From Nocardioides marmorisolisilvae (lineage in GTDB: Bacteria > Actinomycetota > Actinomycetes > Propionibacteriales > Nocardioidaceae), in contig NZ_RJSG01000001.1 of the NCBI RefSeq assembly GCF_003725775.1, forward strand, positions 62,262-126,261: a DNA stretch of 64,000 nucleotides, in the 5' to 3' direction. Under the pieces are notes generated by a model. The model saw nothing but the letters and a program-made list of their open reading frames with translations. It was not told where the DNA came from and ran no database searches. Below, piece after piece: positions 1 through 12,100 of this stretch (the stretch's first letter is position 1; each line of letters opens with the position of its first letter). The position numbers were made by a program, and so were the translations under genes.

Positions 1-3000
1 GTCGGTGATGTCCACCGCGACGTGGTCACCGTCGTGGTCGGTCGCGTCGAGACCGATCTCGTCGATGACGCTGCTGGCGCTGTAGGTGATCTTGTTGCCC
101 TGCTGGAGGACGTCGATCTCCGCCGGCACCTTGTCGATGAAGCCGGTGGCGCTCACCGTCGGCGTCGTCAGGAAGGCCCGGAACAGCCGCGGCGCGGTGT
201 TCTTCAGCTGGACGTGCAGAGCCTGCGCCGTGGTGTCCACGCTGATGAACCGGAGCCCGTGGTAGAGCAGCTCGGCGTGCGTGGAGTCGGTCAGGTTGGT
301 GTCCAGGTAGGCGTGGTCGTCGGTGGTCGCCGGGCTGGCGAACGATCCGTCGGTCCCGAACTGGAACAGGATCCGGCCGATGTCCGAGGACGCCGGGGCG
401 TCACCGGGACCGGTGCGGGCGTCGAAGACCAGCGGGTTCAGGCCGCCGACCTTCATGTATTTCGGCAGGTCCTGGATCTCGCCGTGGATCGCCAGACCGC
501 CCGGCTTCTCCAGGTAGTTCAGCACGATCGAGCCCAGGCGCGAGTCGGCGCTGTAGGTCGCCGACGGCGTCGCACCCGTCGTGTTGAACAGCAGGTCGAT
601 GTTCTTCGGCAGGTCGGTCAGCGTCGCGTCGCCGTGCATGTTCGCCGCACGGTCGTCGAAGCTGGCGTCCATCTCCGGGATCACGCTGGACGCGGTGTAC
701 GTCGCGTGTCCGTTGTCCGGGTCGAAGACCACGTGCACGCTCGAGGGCAGCGCGGCGATGTGCGCCGTGGCGAGCACGTTCGGGTCGTCCAGGTCGGCGA
801 TCGCGTCGAACGGCTGGCCGCCGGGGTCGAGGCCCAGGGACACGTCGGTCTTCTGGTGACCGTCGAAGTGGGCGGACTGGAACCCGGTGAGCTGGAAGTC
901 CAGGCCGAGCTTGGTGCCCTGCTTGAGCACGGTGGCGTGGTCCCCGGTGTGCGGGATGATCGCGCCGCCGTTGCGGGTCAGCGAGGCCTGGATCAGCCCG
1001 ATGCCGTGGTTGGCGGAGAGGTCGTAGACCCCGGTGCTCTTGGTCATCGAGAACCCGAGGTGGGTCGGGATGCTGACGGCCTTGGCGATCAGGTTGGTCT
1101 CGTCACCGGCCTCGGACTTGTCGTACATGCCGAGGTTGATGTCCCCGAGGTTCGAGTCCGCGTCGTAGGTGATCGCCTGGGAGTCCGGGGTGGTCACGTT
1201 GGTGACGTGGATCGACTTCGGGATCTGGTGCACCACGGCGTCGATCTGCTGCTGGAGCACGTTGTCGGCCAGCGTCTTGGTGTTGAACGACGCGGTCGGG
1301 ATGTTCCCGTTGGCCGTGTACTTGATGTCCTGCGCGCCCTGCAGGTCGACGTGGACCTGGGTCGGGACGCCGAACACGTCGTACTGGCTCTGGGTGTACG
1401 AGCCGGGGTGGCTCACGTCCGGAGTGGCGGTGTCGGTCGCCTGGACGTGCCCGATGCCGGCATTGGCCTGGTAGTCGATGCTCTGCTTCTCACCCTGGTG
1501 GACGAGGTCGACGGTGACCGAGGTCGGCAGCTGGTCGATGAGCGCGGTGAACGTGCGGTCGCTCTTCGGCGCGGTCGTGGTCGTCTTCTGGTTGATCTGC
1601 GCGGTGACCGTGGTCGGCACCGTGGAGGTCACGTTGAAGGTGTCCTCGTCCTGCGCATTGGTGTGCGTCAGGCGCGCGTCCACCGTGAACTTCTCCGGGA
1701 ACGGGTTCATCTGCACCGAGCCGGCCATCGGGTTCTCCTCCGAGGCCGGGACACCGGCGGAGCCACCGACGAGGTCCTTGACCGCGAAGGTCAGCGCCTC
1801 GACCGGACCCGGCTGCGAGGCCGTCACGACCGCACCGACCTGGATGTCACCGGTCAGCGCCGCGGCGATGTTCTTCAGCGTGAAGGTGGCGCCCTGGTTG
1901 TAGGCGAGCGAGGAAGCGCGGCCGTCGAAGCCGACCTCGATCCGCTTCTTCACGATCGGGGTGTCGTAGACCGCGAAGACGTGGGCCGGCAGCGGGGCGC
2001 TGTGCAGACGGGTCACCTGGAACTTGGCGCCCACGTCCTTGAGGTTGGTGACCGGGAAGAGCGCACCGAGCACGTCGGGCACACCGTCGCCGGTGACGTC
2101 GGCCGGGATCGGAACACCGATCGGCAACGAGATGCTGCAGGAGAGCGGCATCGTCGCGGACTCGGCGCAGATCTTGTAGAAGGCCGACGCCAGGATGTTG
2201 ACCACCGGCAGGGTGAACAGCACGCCCTGGATCTGGCTGATCAGCTTCAGCAGCGAGTTGACCGCCTGCAGGATCAGCGGGACGAGCGGGATCTTGGTGA
2301 TCGGGTTCGGCTCGAGGCCGGCCGGGACGATGGTCGGCGCGGCTGCCGGCTTGATCTTCGCGGTCGTCGTCGAGCCCTGGCCGTTGTTGATCAGCGAGCG
2401 CAGCGTGCTGGAGACCGAGCCGCCGACGCCGGTCGAGGTCGTGGTGGGCGCCTGGGCGTCGACCTTCGGCTGGTCCGCAGAGGTGAAGCTCGGCTTGGAG
2501 ACCAGGTCGTGCGACATGTCCGCGAGGTCCTGCTGGGTCTGCGCGCTGCCCGGGGTGCTCGTCGGCGGGGCCGGGGCGTTGGCGCCCTCGTCGGCCAGAC
2601 CCGAGCGGAGCTGGTTCAGCTGGTCGTGGCCGAAGATGACCATCTGGGTGCCGAGCAGGTCCTGCTGGCGCTGCTGCGGGGTCAACGTCTCGCCGGCCTT
2701 GGCGACCATCGAGTCGAGCAGGCAGGCGTCGAGCCAGACCTGGACGTTCTCGCTCATCGCGTGGAAGCCCTCGTCGAGGATCGCCTGCGGCGTCTGCTTG
2801 AGGTTCGCGTAGGACTGCAACCAGTCGTGGTCCGCCATCCGCTTGGACCACAGCTCCACGAACCGGTCGCGGTTGGCAGGAGTCGCGTCCGGGTCGTCCG
2901 GCGGCGAGTCGCAGGAGACGGACAGACCGCTGCCGGTCTGCGCAGCGCTGGTGGTGGCTGCTGCCAGACCGGGGTTCATGAAGCCTGCGGCGACCAGAGC

Positions 3001-3042
3001 GCCGGCGACCAGAACCGAGACGAAGAAACGATGAGTACGCAT
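1..3042 (-). CDS. Large secreted repeat protein, C-terminus outside window
   Basis: The frame is open from an ATG at 3042 to the left edge with no stop, so at least 1,014 residues are present and the C-terminus is missing. A signal peptide is visible (MRTHRFF, then a hydrophobic VSVLVAGALVAAGF and an Ala-rich cleavage region near residue 30). A soluble region and a Pro/Thr-rich linker follow. A calcium-loop-like DVTGDGVPDVLG lies at about residue 312. From about residue 498 a beta-rich unit recurs at least seven times: 'LP/VP-x3-V/I', 8-12 residues, then 'Y-x-A-[SND]', then 'I/L-G'. No catalytic motif was seen. I do not recognise the family. It is probably an exported surface or matrix protein; the function is unknown. 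Confidence 0.8.
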   Translation of the reverse strand, partial: MRTHRFFVSVLVAGALVAAGFMNPGLAAATTSAAQTGSGLSVSCDSPPDDPDATPANRDRFVELWSKRMADHDWLQSYANLKQTPQAILDEGFHAMSENVQVWLDACLLDSMVAKAGETLTPQQRQQDLLGTQMVIFGHDQLNQLRSGLADEGANAPAPPTSTPGSAQTQQDLADMSHDLVSKPSFTSADQPKVDAQAPTTTSTGVGGSVSSTLRSLINNGQGSTTTAKIKPAAAPTIVPAGLEPNPITKIPLVPLILQAVNSLLKLISQIQGVLFTLPVVNILASAFYKICAESATMPLSCSISLPIGVPIPADVTGDGVPDVLGALFPVTNLKDVGAKFQVTRLHSAPLPAHVFAVYDTPIVKKRIEVGFDGRASSLAYNQGATFTLKNIAAALTGDIQVGAVVTASQPGPVEALTFAVKDLVGGSAGVPASEENPMAGSVQMNPFPEKFTVDARLTHTNAQDEDTFNVTSTVPTTVTAQINQKTTTTAPKSDRTFTALIDQLPTSVTVDLVHQGEKQSIDYQANAGIGHVQATDTATPDVSHPGSYTQSQYDVFGVPTQVHVDLQGAQDIKYTANGNIPTASFNTKTLADNVLQQQIDAVVHQIPKSIHVTNVTTPDSQAITYDADSNLGDINLGMYDKSEAGDETNLIAKAVSIPTHLGFSMTKSTGVYDLSANHGIGLIQASLTRNGGAIIPHTGDHATVLKQGTKLGLDFQLTGFQSAHFDGHQKTDVSLGLDPGGQPFDAIADLDDPNVLATAHIAALPSSVHVVFDPDNGHATYTASSVIPEMDASFDDRAANMHGDATLTDLPKNIDLLFNTTGATPSATYSADSRLGSIVLNYLEKPGGLAIHGEIQDLPKYMKVGGLNPLVFDARTGPGDAPASSDIGRILFQFGTDGSFASPATTDDHAYLDTNLTDSTHAELLYHGLRFISVDTTAQALHVQLKNTAPRLFRAFLTTPTVSATGFIDKVPAEIDVLQQGNKITYSASSVIDEIGLDATDHDGDHVAVDITD

Positions 3043-3375
3043 GCCCGCACCTGCCCACGAGATTGATCTGCCGTCCCCGACGAACGACAGCACCGACTGA
3101 CTATCTGCCTACGTAACGAGGGCTGACAAGAGTTTCCTGTGTTATTCCTGAGCATTTTCAGGAGTCGGCAATACCCGTCGGTAACGGAACAAATCGCCCA
3201 GTGAAATAGGGGGGATATTTCAGGCACTAATAGGTCGAATACGTTGAGAACGACCGCTCCGAAATGCCGAGGAATAGCACGTTGTGACTAGAAAGGTCCG
3301 TCCGATCGGAGCGGGGGCTGACCGAACCTCAACCGCCCCGTTGAGCGGGCGTCGACGCGGACTACCCTTCTGCGC
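3043..3375. promoter_or_regulatory. Divergent intergenic region with a 7-bp inverted repeat
   Basis: This 333-bp gap separates the leftward repeat protein from the rightward class I fumarase, so it must hold both promoters. A perfect inverted repeat, TGAAATA and TATTTCA, lies at 3202-3222 around a G-rich 7-nt spacer. It is AT-rich against a GC-rich background and could be an operator or hairpin. A -10-like TACCCT at 3363-3368 sits exactly 7 nt before the fumarase GTG, which suggests a leaderless fumarase message. No gene was seen here. Confidence 0.5.
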
Positions 3376-5067
<1,692 letters not shown>

Positions 5068-5137
5068 GTCGGCACCTGCGAGGAACCCTCGTCGGTCGTC
5101 ACCCGTTGGACCGGGTACGACGACGAAGGAGACACCC

Positions 5138-5380
5138 ATGCAGTGCCCCACCGACGGCGCCGTGCTCGTGATGAGCGACCGCAACGGCATCGAGATCGAC
5201 TACTGCCCGACCTGCCGCGGCGTCTGGCTCGACCGCGGCGAGCTCGACAAGATCATCGAGCGCTCGACCCAGCACCCGGCTCCGCAGCCGGCGTTCAGCC
5301 CGCCGCCCCAGCAGCAGTACCGGCAGCAGCCGTACAAGCAGAAGCGCAAGGAGAGCTGGCTCTCAGAGCTCTTCGACTGA
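5138..5380 (+). CDS. TFIIB-type zinc-ribbon protein
   Basis: An 80-residue protein with a zf-TFIIB-like fold: CPTDG at the N-terminus and CPTCRGVWLDRGELD at residues 23-37. The 'C-P-x-C-x-G-V-W-L-D-x-G-E-L' signature is strongly diagnostic of this small family. The C-terminal half is Gln/Pro-rich low complexity and ends in a basic KQKRKESW segment. The start is supported by GAAGGAGA about 6 nt before the ATG. It sits 70 nt after the fumarase, possibly in the same transcript. The biological role of the family is not established. Confidence 0.85.
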   Translation: MQCPTDGAVLVMSDRNGIEIDYCPTCRGVWLDRGELDKIIERSTQHPAPQPAFSPPPQQQYRQQPYKQKRKESWLSELFD

Positions 5381-5451
5381 GCACCGCAGTTTCGACACTC
5401 CGCAGGCCCTCTTCCGCTTAGCCTGGGTCGACCATCGGTGCGGAGGAAGAC

Positions 5452-7191
5452 ATGAGCGTGCGCAACCTGGCCCGGGCTGTCGTCGGGGCGTTCATCATCG
5501 CGACCGCGTTCGTCGCGGCCCCGGCGAATGCCTACTCCCTCCCGATCGTCTCGGCGCTCGACACCAACACGATCGGCCACGTGAAGGGCACGGTGACCTC
5601 TGATGCGCCGTATGTCCTGGTCTGGGCTCCTGGCCACTACGACCACTACTTCGCAACAGCTGACGGCGTCGCCTCGTTCGACCTCGAGACCTGGGGGCTG
5701 ACCACGTCGTACGTCGAGGCGTGGCCATGTTCGCAACCAACGGAGTCGAGCTGCACGAGCTTCAACACAGCGAGCTACTTCACCGCGAGTGATGTCACAC
5801 CGACGATCACGTGGCCCTCCGACTTGAAGATCGGCCCCGGTGACGCGTTCCCGGTCACGGTCTCCGACCCTCAGGGTGGTGGCGTCCTGGTCGCGTTCTG
5901 GCAGGAAGTCCAGTACCTGGACAGGAACGGCACCACCCAGCTCGACCTCGGGGACGGCGACGGGTACATCGACGTCTACCGCTGCGACTCGGAGGCTCGC
6001 CTCGAGTGCCGGAACTTCGACAGCAGCACGCGCGTATCGCTGGGTGTGCACAAGAGCACGAAGGCAGAGGTGTCCGCCAGCCCGGCCAGCACGTTCCCGG
6101 GCTACGTCTCGACGCGTCAGACCTCGACACAGCTCCGCCTCCAGACCCACCGCCCGGTTGGGCTCCCGTACACCCTGGACTGGCACCTCGAGAAGAACGG
6201 CGTCCCGGTCCCGGGCACCGGCGGCGAGGTGGTCGACACCCTGAACAGCGACGGGGAGACCACGTTCTCGGCGACCGCCGACGGACTCGCTGACGGCACT
6301 TACACCGTCGCGGGCAACCTCACGGTCCATGATCCCGACTACGGGGACCTTCCCGGGCCGCTCACCGGAGGCACGGTCATCGTCGACCGCAAGCCCGCCT
6401 CCTTCACGAGCGTCGCGCAGACCGCGTCGAGGATCTACCCGAACATCGGGGCACACGGGCTCGACGATTCCGCCCGCTTCACCTTCAAGGGCATGTACGG
6501 GGGCAGGACCACCGAGATGTACTCCGCCTCCGACGTGCTGGTGCGGCGTGGCAACCTCTCCCAGTCGACCACAACCCCGACCACCTGGTCGGGGTACGTC
6601 ACCGCCCGTGACAACTCCCAGAAACTGCTCCCGGACGGTTTCTACACGGTGTACCTCGTCGACACTGCCGGGAACCGGAAGCTGGCCGGTTCCGTCTACG
6701 TCGACCACCGCAAGCTGGTCGCGCGGACCTACACCAAGACGGTCTCGGCCACCAGCACTCTGGTCGACGAGTACGTCGGCAAGTGCTCGACCCTCAAGCA
6801 CGGAGTGCGTGGCTGGTACGGCTCGCTCGGCTACTACGCGAACACCAAGTGCGGGACCCAGACCAGCGCAGCCAGCGAGGTCCACACGATCCACGAGCTG
6901 AAGATGCCGACCGGGGCCTATTACAAGACGATCGAGCTGTACACGTACGGCGGAGCCGCGAAGAGCAGGCCGGGCAGCCAGGCCGTCATGTTGTACCTGA
7001 CCCCGCGCGGACACCTGTACGACAAGGGCACCGCGTCCGCGCGGCTGGGTACCCACCCCGGCTACACGTCCAATGCGGAGACCTACCTGTGGTCCGGCCA
7101 CTACTTCGTCTGGGCGGTCGCCACCGCGTTCAACCACCAGTACGACGTCAAGAACTTCACGGTGGAGCTCGACTACTACGTGCTCGGCTGA
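5452..7191 (+). CDS. Secreted protein, tandem paralogue A
   Basis: A 579-residue exported protein of unknown function. The signal peptide is clear (MSVRNLARAVVGAFIIATAF, then AAPANA). The mature part looks like several beta-sandwich domains. It is a paralogue of the next gene: both share an N-terminal 'LDTNTIGHVKGTV'-type start, a central extracellular region, and a C-terminal domain of about 150 residues with 'KCSTLKHGVRGWYGSLGYYANTKC', ending in 'YDVKNFTVELDYYVLG'-like strands. The two conserved cysteines of that domain may form a disulfide. GGAGGAAG precedes the ATG. A TAGCCT hexamer at 5419-5424 is a plausible -10. Confidence 0.85.
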   Translation: MSVRNLARAVVGAFIIATAFVAAPANAYSLPIVSALDTNTIGHVKGTVTSDAPYVLVWAPGHYDHYFATADGVASFDLETWGLTTSYVEAWPCSQPTESSCTSFNTASYFTASDVTPTITWPSDLKIGPGDAFPVTVSDPQGGGVLVAFWQEVQYLDRNGTTQLDLGDGDGYIDVYRCDSEARLECRNFDSSTRVSLGVHKSTKAEVSASPASTFPGYVSTRQTSTQLRLQTHRPVGLPYTLDWHLEKNGVPVPGTGGEVVDTLNSDGETTFSATADGLADGTYTVAGNLTVHDPDYGDLPGPLTGGTVIVDRKPASFTSVAQTASRIYPNIGAHGLDDSARFTFKGMYGGRTTEMYSASDVLVRRGNLSQSTTTPTTWSGYVTARDNSQKLLPDGFYTVYLVDTAGNRKLAGSVYVDHRKLVARTYTKTVSATSTLVDEYVGKCSTLKHGVRGWYGSLGYYANTKCGTQTSAASEVHTIHELKMPTGAYYKTIELYTYGGAAKSRPGSQAVMLYLTPRGHLYDKGTASARLGTHPGYTSNAETYLWSGHYFVWAVATAFNHQYDVKNFTVELDYYVLG

Positions 7192-7278
7192 CTGAACCAG
7201 TCGTCGGCCCGCGGGATCGGGCCGACGGTTCGGGGCTAGCCTGTGGTTCTCAGCTCCAGAGCCACAGGAAGCCCCGTC

Positions 7279-9099
7279 ATGAACCTCCGTCGCCTGCCCG
7301 TCGCCCTCACGATCGCTGCCGCGCTCGCCGTCCCGCTGACCGGGCTGATGCCCGCGTACGCCGCCCCGGCTGCGGCTCCCGTGTTCAGCAATCTGGACAG
7401 CACCAGTGCCGGGCACCTGACCGGCACGATCGACAGCACCGGCGTGCCGGAGATCTACGTGCGGTTCGCCAACACCACGGGCGTGCAGTACCGGCACGTC
7501 ACCCTGGGCGGCGACTCCGACACCTTCGACCTGCCGACGTGGGGCTACGCCGGCTCGACGAGCATCTACGCCCTGGCCTGCCCGACCGCCGACCCGGCCT
7601 CCCCGGACTGCTCGCCCGAGACGGTCGTCGGCACCTTCACGCCCACCGACCTGGTGCCGACCGTCACGTGGTCCGCCGACGACAAGATCGGGCCGGCCGA
7701 ACAGGTCACGGTCGGCACGGTCACCGACCCGGGCGGCGGCGGCCTGCTCTTCGCCCAGTTCGACAACGACATCCCGATCCCGGACCCGCCGCGGTTCGCG
7801 CTGACCGACGGCGCGGTGGCGAACCTCGAGGACGGGGCGGGCGTGATGACGGCCTGGCGGTGCGACGACCTGAACACCGACCAGTGCGCGGTGTTCGACC
7901 CGGCGAGCCCGTTCTACGACATCGAGCAGCACTTGCACCTGACCTTCGACCCGGTCACCAAGATCACCGGCAACAACCCGACCACCACGGTGCAGTACAC
8001 CAACGCCCGCTCGGGCACCTACGACCTCACCTGGCACCTCGAGCGCCCCGGTCACCCCGACCCCGGCGTGACGGGAAGCGTCACCGGAGGAACGATCACC
8101 GCCGGCGCTCTCGCGCCGATCATGATCGACGGAGCCGACCTGCCGACCTCGGGCACCTACGTCCTCAAGGGATCGCTGACCGTGCACGGCGATGTCAGCG
8201 GCTTCGACGGCGACTACGTCCAGGCCCTCGACGGGTCCGTCGCCGTCAGCCCGACCATCACGGTCGACCACACCGGTCCGCCGATGACGTCGGTGACCGC
8301 GTCGCCCACGACGATCTACCCGCTGGTCAAGGACAGCACCAAGTACAAGTCCTCGACCACGTTCTCGATCCTGGGCACCGGTGTCCCGAACGTCGTCGCG
8401 GTCAACCTGTACAAGCGCGTCGGCACCACCGACACCTTCCAGCGGACGCTCACCCTGAAGCCCGGGTCCACCAGCGTGCGCGCCACCGCCACCTGGTCCG
8501 GACTGCTCGCCGGGAGCGTCCCGGCGCCCGCCGGCACCTACGTGGTCAAGCTCCTCGACGCCGACGGCAACGCCGCGTCGAAGATCGGGACGGTCACCGT
8601 CTCGGGCAAGAAGCTGGTGACGAAGACCTGGACGAAGACCGTCACGCCGGTCGGGTCCCTGTCCGGCAGCACCGTGGCGCGCTGCTCCACCTTGCGGACG
8701 CCGTCACTGCGCGGCTGGTTCAAGTCGCTCGGCTACTACGCCAACACCCGGTGCGCCAGCCAGACGACGGCGGACAGCCTGATCCGCACCGCGCACGCGG
8801 TGATCCTGCCGAGCTCCGGGGTCGTCCAGTACGTCGACATCCGGGTGGACACCTACGGCGGTGCCGCGCGGGCGAAACCCGGCAGCAAGATCCGGGTGCG
8901 CTACCTGACCACCAGCAAGAAGTGGGTCAGCACCCGCACCTTGGCGGGGACGCTGGGCACCCACAAGGGCGAGACGCACTCGACCTCCGGCCTGGTGTTC
9001 TCCGACCACTCGTTCGGCTGGGGCATGTACACCGGCTACGGCTACCAGTACGACGTGAAGTCGTTCACGATCGTGCTGCACTACAAGGTGCTCGGCTGA
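7279..9099 (+). CDS. Secreted protein, tandem paralogue B
   Basis: A 606-residue exported protein, paralogous to the gene before it along most of its length. The signal peptide starts at the ATG at 7279 (MNLRRLPVALTIAAALAVPLTG, then AYA). A ribosome site CACAGGAAG precedes this ATG, so I do not use the in-frame GTG 36 nt upstream. The C-terminal domain keeps the 'C-S-T-L ... RGW-KSLGYYANT-R-C' pattern and ends in 'YDVKSFTIVLHYKVLG'. A TAGCCT at 7237-7242 is a plausible -10. The gene is followed by a strong hairpin. No enzymatic motif was seen; a surface-exposed or adhesive role is only a guess. Confidence 0.85.
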   Translation: MNLRRLPVALTIAAALAVPLTGLMPAYAAPAAAPVFSNLDSTSAGHLTGTIDSTGVPEIYVRFANTTGVQYRHVTLGGDSDTFDLPTWGYAGSTSIYALACPTADPASPDCSPETVVGTFTPTDLVPTVTWSADDKIGPAEQVTVGTVTDPGGGGLLFAQFDNDIPIPDPPRFALTDGAVANLEDGAGVMTAWRCDDLNTDQCAVFDPASPFYDIEQHLHLTFDPVTKITGNNPTTTVQYTNARSGTYDLTWHLERPGHPDPGVTGSVTGGTITAGALAPIMIDGADLPTSGTYVLKGSLTVHGDVSGFDGDYVQALDGSVAVSPTITVDHTGPPMTSVTASPTTIYPLVKDSTKYKSSTTFSILGTGVPNVVAVNLYKRVGTTDTFQRTLTLKPGSTSVRATATWSGLLAGSVPAPAGTYVVKLLDADGNAASKIGTVTVSGKKLVTKTWTKTVTPVGSLSGSTVARCSTLRTPSLRGWFKSLGYYANTRCASQTTADSLIRTAHAVILPSSGVVQYVDIRVDTYGGAARAKPGSKIRVRYLTTSKKWVSTRTLAGTLGTHKGETHSTSGLVFSDHSFGWGMYTGYGYQYDVKSFTIVLHYKVLG

Positions 9100-9108
9100 C
9101 AAAGCAAA

Positions 9109-9151
9109 AGCTCCTGCGGGTGGGCCAGAAGGGCGCCCACCCGCAGGAGCT
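9109..9151. terminator. Bidirectional terminator hairpin
   Basis: A perfect 17-bp inverted repeat (arms 9109-9125 and 9135-9151, 9-nt loop) sits between the convergent ends of secreted paralogue B and the leftward protease. On the + side it is preceded by AAAGCAAA. Its position and symmetry suit termination of both transcripts. Confidence 0.85.
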
Positions 9152-9166
9152 CGGTTCAGCTAGCGG

Positions 9167-12100
9167 CTACGGGGTGTAGCCGATCGCCACGAGGGCGGAG
9201 TGACCGGCGTTGTAGTTGCCGTCCCCGTCGTACGTGGCTCGGATCGCGTACTTGGCCTTGACCTTGTTCGTGTACTTGATCGTCGCCACCCCGTTGACCA
9301 GCGTGCCGCTGGCGACCACGGAGTCGTTCGCGCGCCGGAGCACGACCTTCCCGGTCGCCGGCTCCCCGGCGATCGTGGTGACGGTGACCTTGGCGGTCAC
9401 GGTCTGGCCGTACTTCACCGAGCTCGGTGAGACCGTCAGCTTCACGGTGGACGCCGACTTGTTCACCACCAGGTTCGTCGTGGTCGACGATCCTGCGTTG
9501 TGGTTGTCGTCGCCCGCGTACTCCGCGTGCAGCGGGTAGGTACCCGCGTCGGCGAAGGACACGTGCAGCTGCGCGTTCCCACCGGACAGCTCGCCGGAGG
9601 CAACCGTCGTGGTGCCCCGCTTGAGGGTCACCGTCCCGGTGGCCGTACCGTCCGAGCCGGCCGGCACCGCGATGGTCGCGGTGACGTCCTGCCCACGGCC
9701 GACCGGGTTCGGCGCCACCTGGAGGGTGACGGCCGCGTCGACCTTGAGCCCGACCACCTGGGTCTTCGACCCGAGCTGGTTGTGGAAGTGGACGATCATC
9801 GCGCCCTTGCCGCCGTCCTCGACGTACGCCGCCGCGTTCCGGCGCAGGGTGAGCACGGAGCTCGCTGCGTCCGGGAACAGGAACGGGCTCGCCGAGCCGT
9901 CGTAGCTGCCGAACAGCGCGACGCCGGGCTTGGTCACGTCCAGCGACATCGGGTTGACCAGGTTGCCGTCACCGTCGACGTCCCCGATGTTGTCCACCGG
10001 AGCACCCTGGTACGGGCTGAAGGACAGCACCGAGTAGCTGATCCGCGGGTTCTCGGCATCCACGCCGGGGATGTCGCTGATGAACACCGGCATCACCATC
10101 GTGTCGCTGTCGAAGACCGCCGTGTCGGTGTCACCGAACGAGTCGTTGATACCGGCCTCGTAGGTCGCGTGCCCGTTGCTCAGGTCCACGATCCGGGTCA
10201 CCAGGTCGTCGGAGTCGGGCAGGCGGGTGTTGTAGAGCACCGCGTCCGCGGTCCCGTCGCCGTCACCGTCGATGTAGATGTCGAACTCCGCCTCGTTGGC
10301 AGCCGTCCTCCACCGACCCTGGGTGTTCACCGCGAAGTACACCTCGCCGTCCTCGAGCGGGTCCTGCCCGTTCGAGACCAGCTGAGCTGCGTTCGAGGTG
10401 GCTCCGAAGCGCTTCAGGTCCGCAGCCCGCTCGTCCGAGAAGTTGACGCACCCGCTGGTGACGTCACCCCCGCACGACGGGGCCAGACCGCTGGTGCCCT
10501 GGAGCTCGAGCCCAGCCACCGTGGACTGGACCTTCTCCTCACCGGAACCCTGGTTGACCGACTGACCCGTGAGCGGGAGCAGCGTGGTCTGCACGTCGCC
10601 CGAGGGCAGCGTGACCTGGTCGGCCTGGGTCATCGCCGAGGCGGGACGCGGGGCCGAGTAGACCGGGACCCGCAGCTCGCTCGACTCGTTGGTGAACGTC
10701 ACCAGACCACTCGCGTCCGCCTGGAACTGGCGCGGCAGACCGCTCTGGAACGGCTGCACCGTCGGGTCGATGGTCTTGGTCATCTGCGCCGGGTGCAGCG
10801 TCAGGGTGACCGTGACCGTCTTGCTCGACCGTGGGTCCAGGGTGACCGAGCTCGGCGAGACCGAGTACGTCGCACCCGGGACCGACGAGCGGGACACGTA
10901 GTTCACGTCGAACGACTTCGTGGTCACGCCGGTGTTCTGCACCTTGATGTGCTTGGTCAGCACGGTGTCCGCCGTGACTGCCTGCGGTCCGAACGAGACG
11001 CTGACCGAACCCGGGTTCTCGGTGACGTAGGCCAGGACCTCGTTGTCCAGGGCGCTGTCCACCTGGAGCCGGCCCGAGCCGACCCGCTGCGGGGCGTACT
11101 TGTCCCCGGTGTGGCTCGTCCCGGTGAACAGGTCCTGACCGGCGGTGTTCATCAGGTCGGCCTTGACCTGCTCCGGGGTCCAGTCCGGGTGCTGCGAGAC
11201 CACCAGAGCCGCGGCGCCCGCGGTCATCGGGGTGGCCATCGAGGTACCCGAGTCGTTCAGACCCTCGGTGCCGGTGCCGACACCGGCCGAGAACACGGTC
11301 GCGCCCACGGCGGTGATGTCCGGCTTCACGTTGCCCGGGTCACCGATGCCGCGTGAGGAGAACCCGGCCAACGTGTCGTTGAGCGAGTCGTCCTTCTGGG
11401 CGTAGCCGTTGGCCGTGGTGCTCGCGATGGTCACCGTGTGACCGGCCACGAGCTCCGCGCGGATGGCGTCCCCACCGCTCTTGGCGACGAGCACGCCCGG
11501 GATCACGGCCGAACCGGTGATGCCCGCGGCGAAGTTCTCCGCGTCGTCGGCGTAGATGAACCCGGTCGCACCGGCAGCCACGAGGTTCGCGGCCCGAGCA
11601 GCGGAGCCGCAGCGCCGCTGGTCGTCGGTGTCGGTCCACTCGACGAAGGCGATCTTGCCGTTCACGGCCGCCTTGTCGGTGTCGTCGAGCGGGTCGCAGC
11701 CGTCGAGGTTGCTCGCCTGCTTCACCTGGGCGACGTCACCGGACAGGTCCGGGTCGTTGACCCAGTCGTAGGCGATCGAGCGCTCGGACGGGTACTTGTC
11801 GGCGATGGACTCCGGGGCGCTCACGTTCAGCGCGTCCACGACGGCAGAGGCGTCCTGGCTGGCGGCCGCCGTGATGGCGCTGGGCGCGTTGCCCGGCGAG
11901 CCACCGACGTCGTAGATGTCGCCGGCGTTGCCCGATGCGATGACCATCGTGATGCCCAGCGCGGAAGCGGCCTCGGTCGCGACCGAGTCACCGTCCTGCG
12001 GCGAGCCGTAGTCCGATCCGAGCGACATGTTGATCACGTCGACGTGGTCGGACGGGTCGCCGTCGCCGTTCGGGTCCGCGGCCATGTCGATGGCGGCGCC

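Noticed and set aside
54-60. Sec-independent (Tat) signals among the secreted proteins
   Set aside because: The signal peptides examined lack a clear twin-arginine S-R-R-x-F-L-K motif; RR pairs near N-termini (for example at 52579) are not in the required context.
22-3066. Open plus-strand frame of about 1,000 codons opposite the left-edge gene
   Set aside because: Its protein is Arg/Val/Gly-rich low complexity without domains, typical of the antisense frame of GC-rich genes. The minus-strand frame has a signal peptide and ordered repeats.
5200-8271. Minus-strand open frame of about 1,020 codons across the secreted paralogues
   Set aside because: GC-rich antisense shadow; no ribosome site, no recognisable domain, and it spans three well-supported plus-strand genes.
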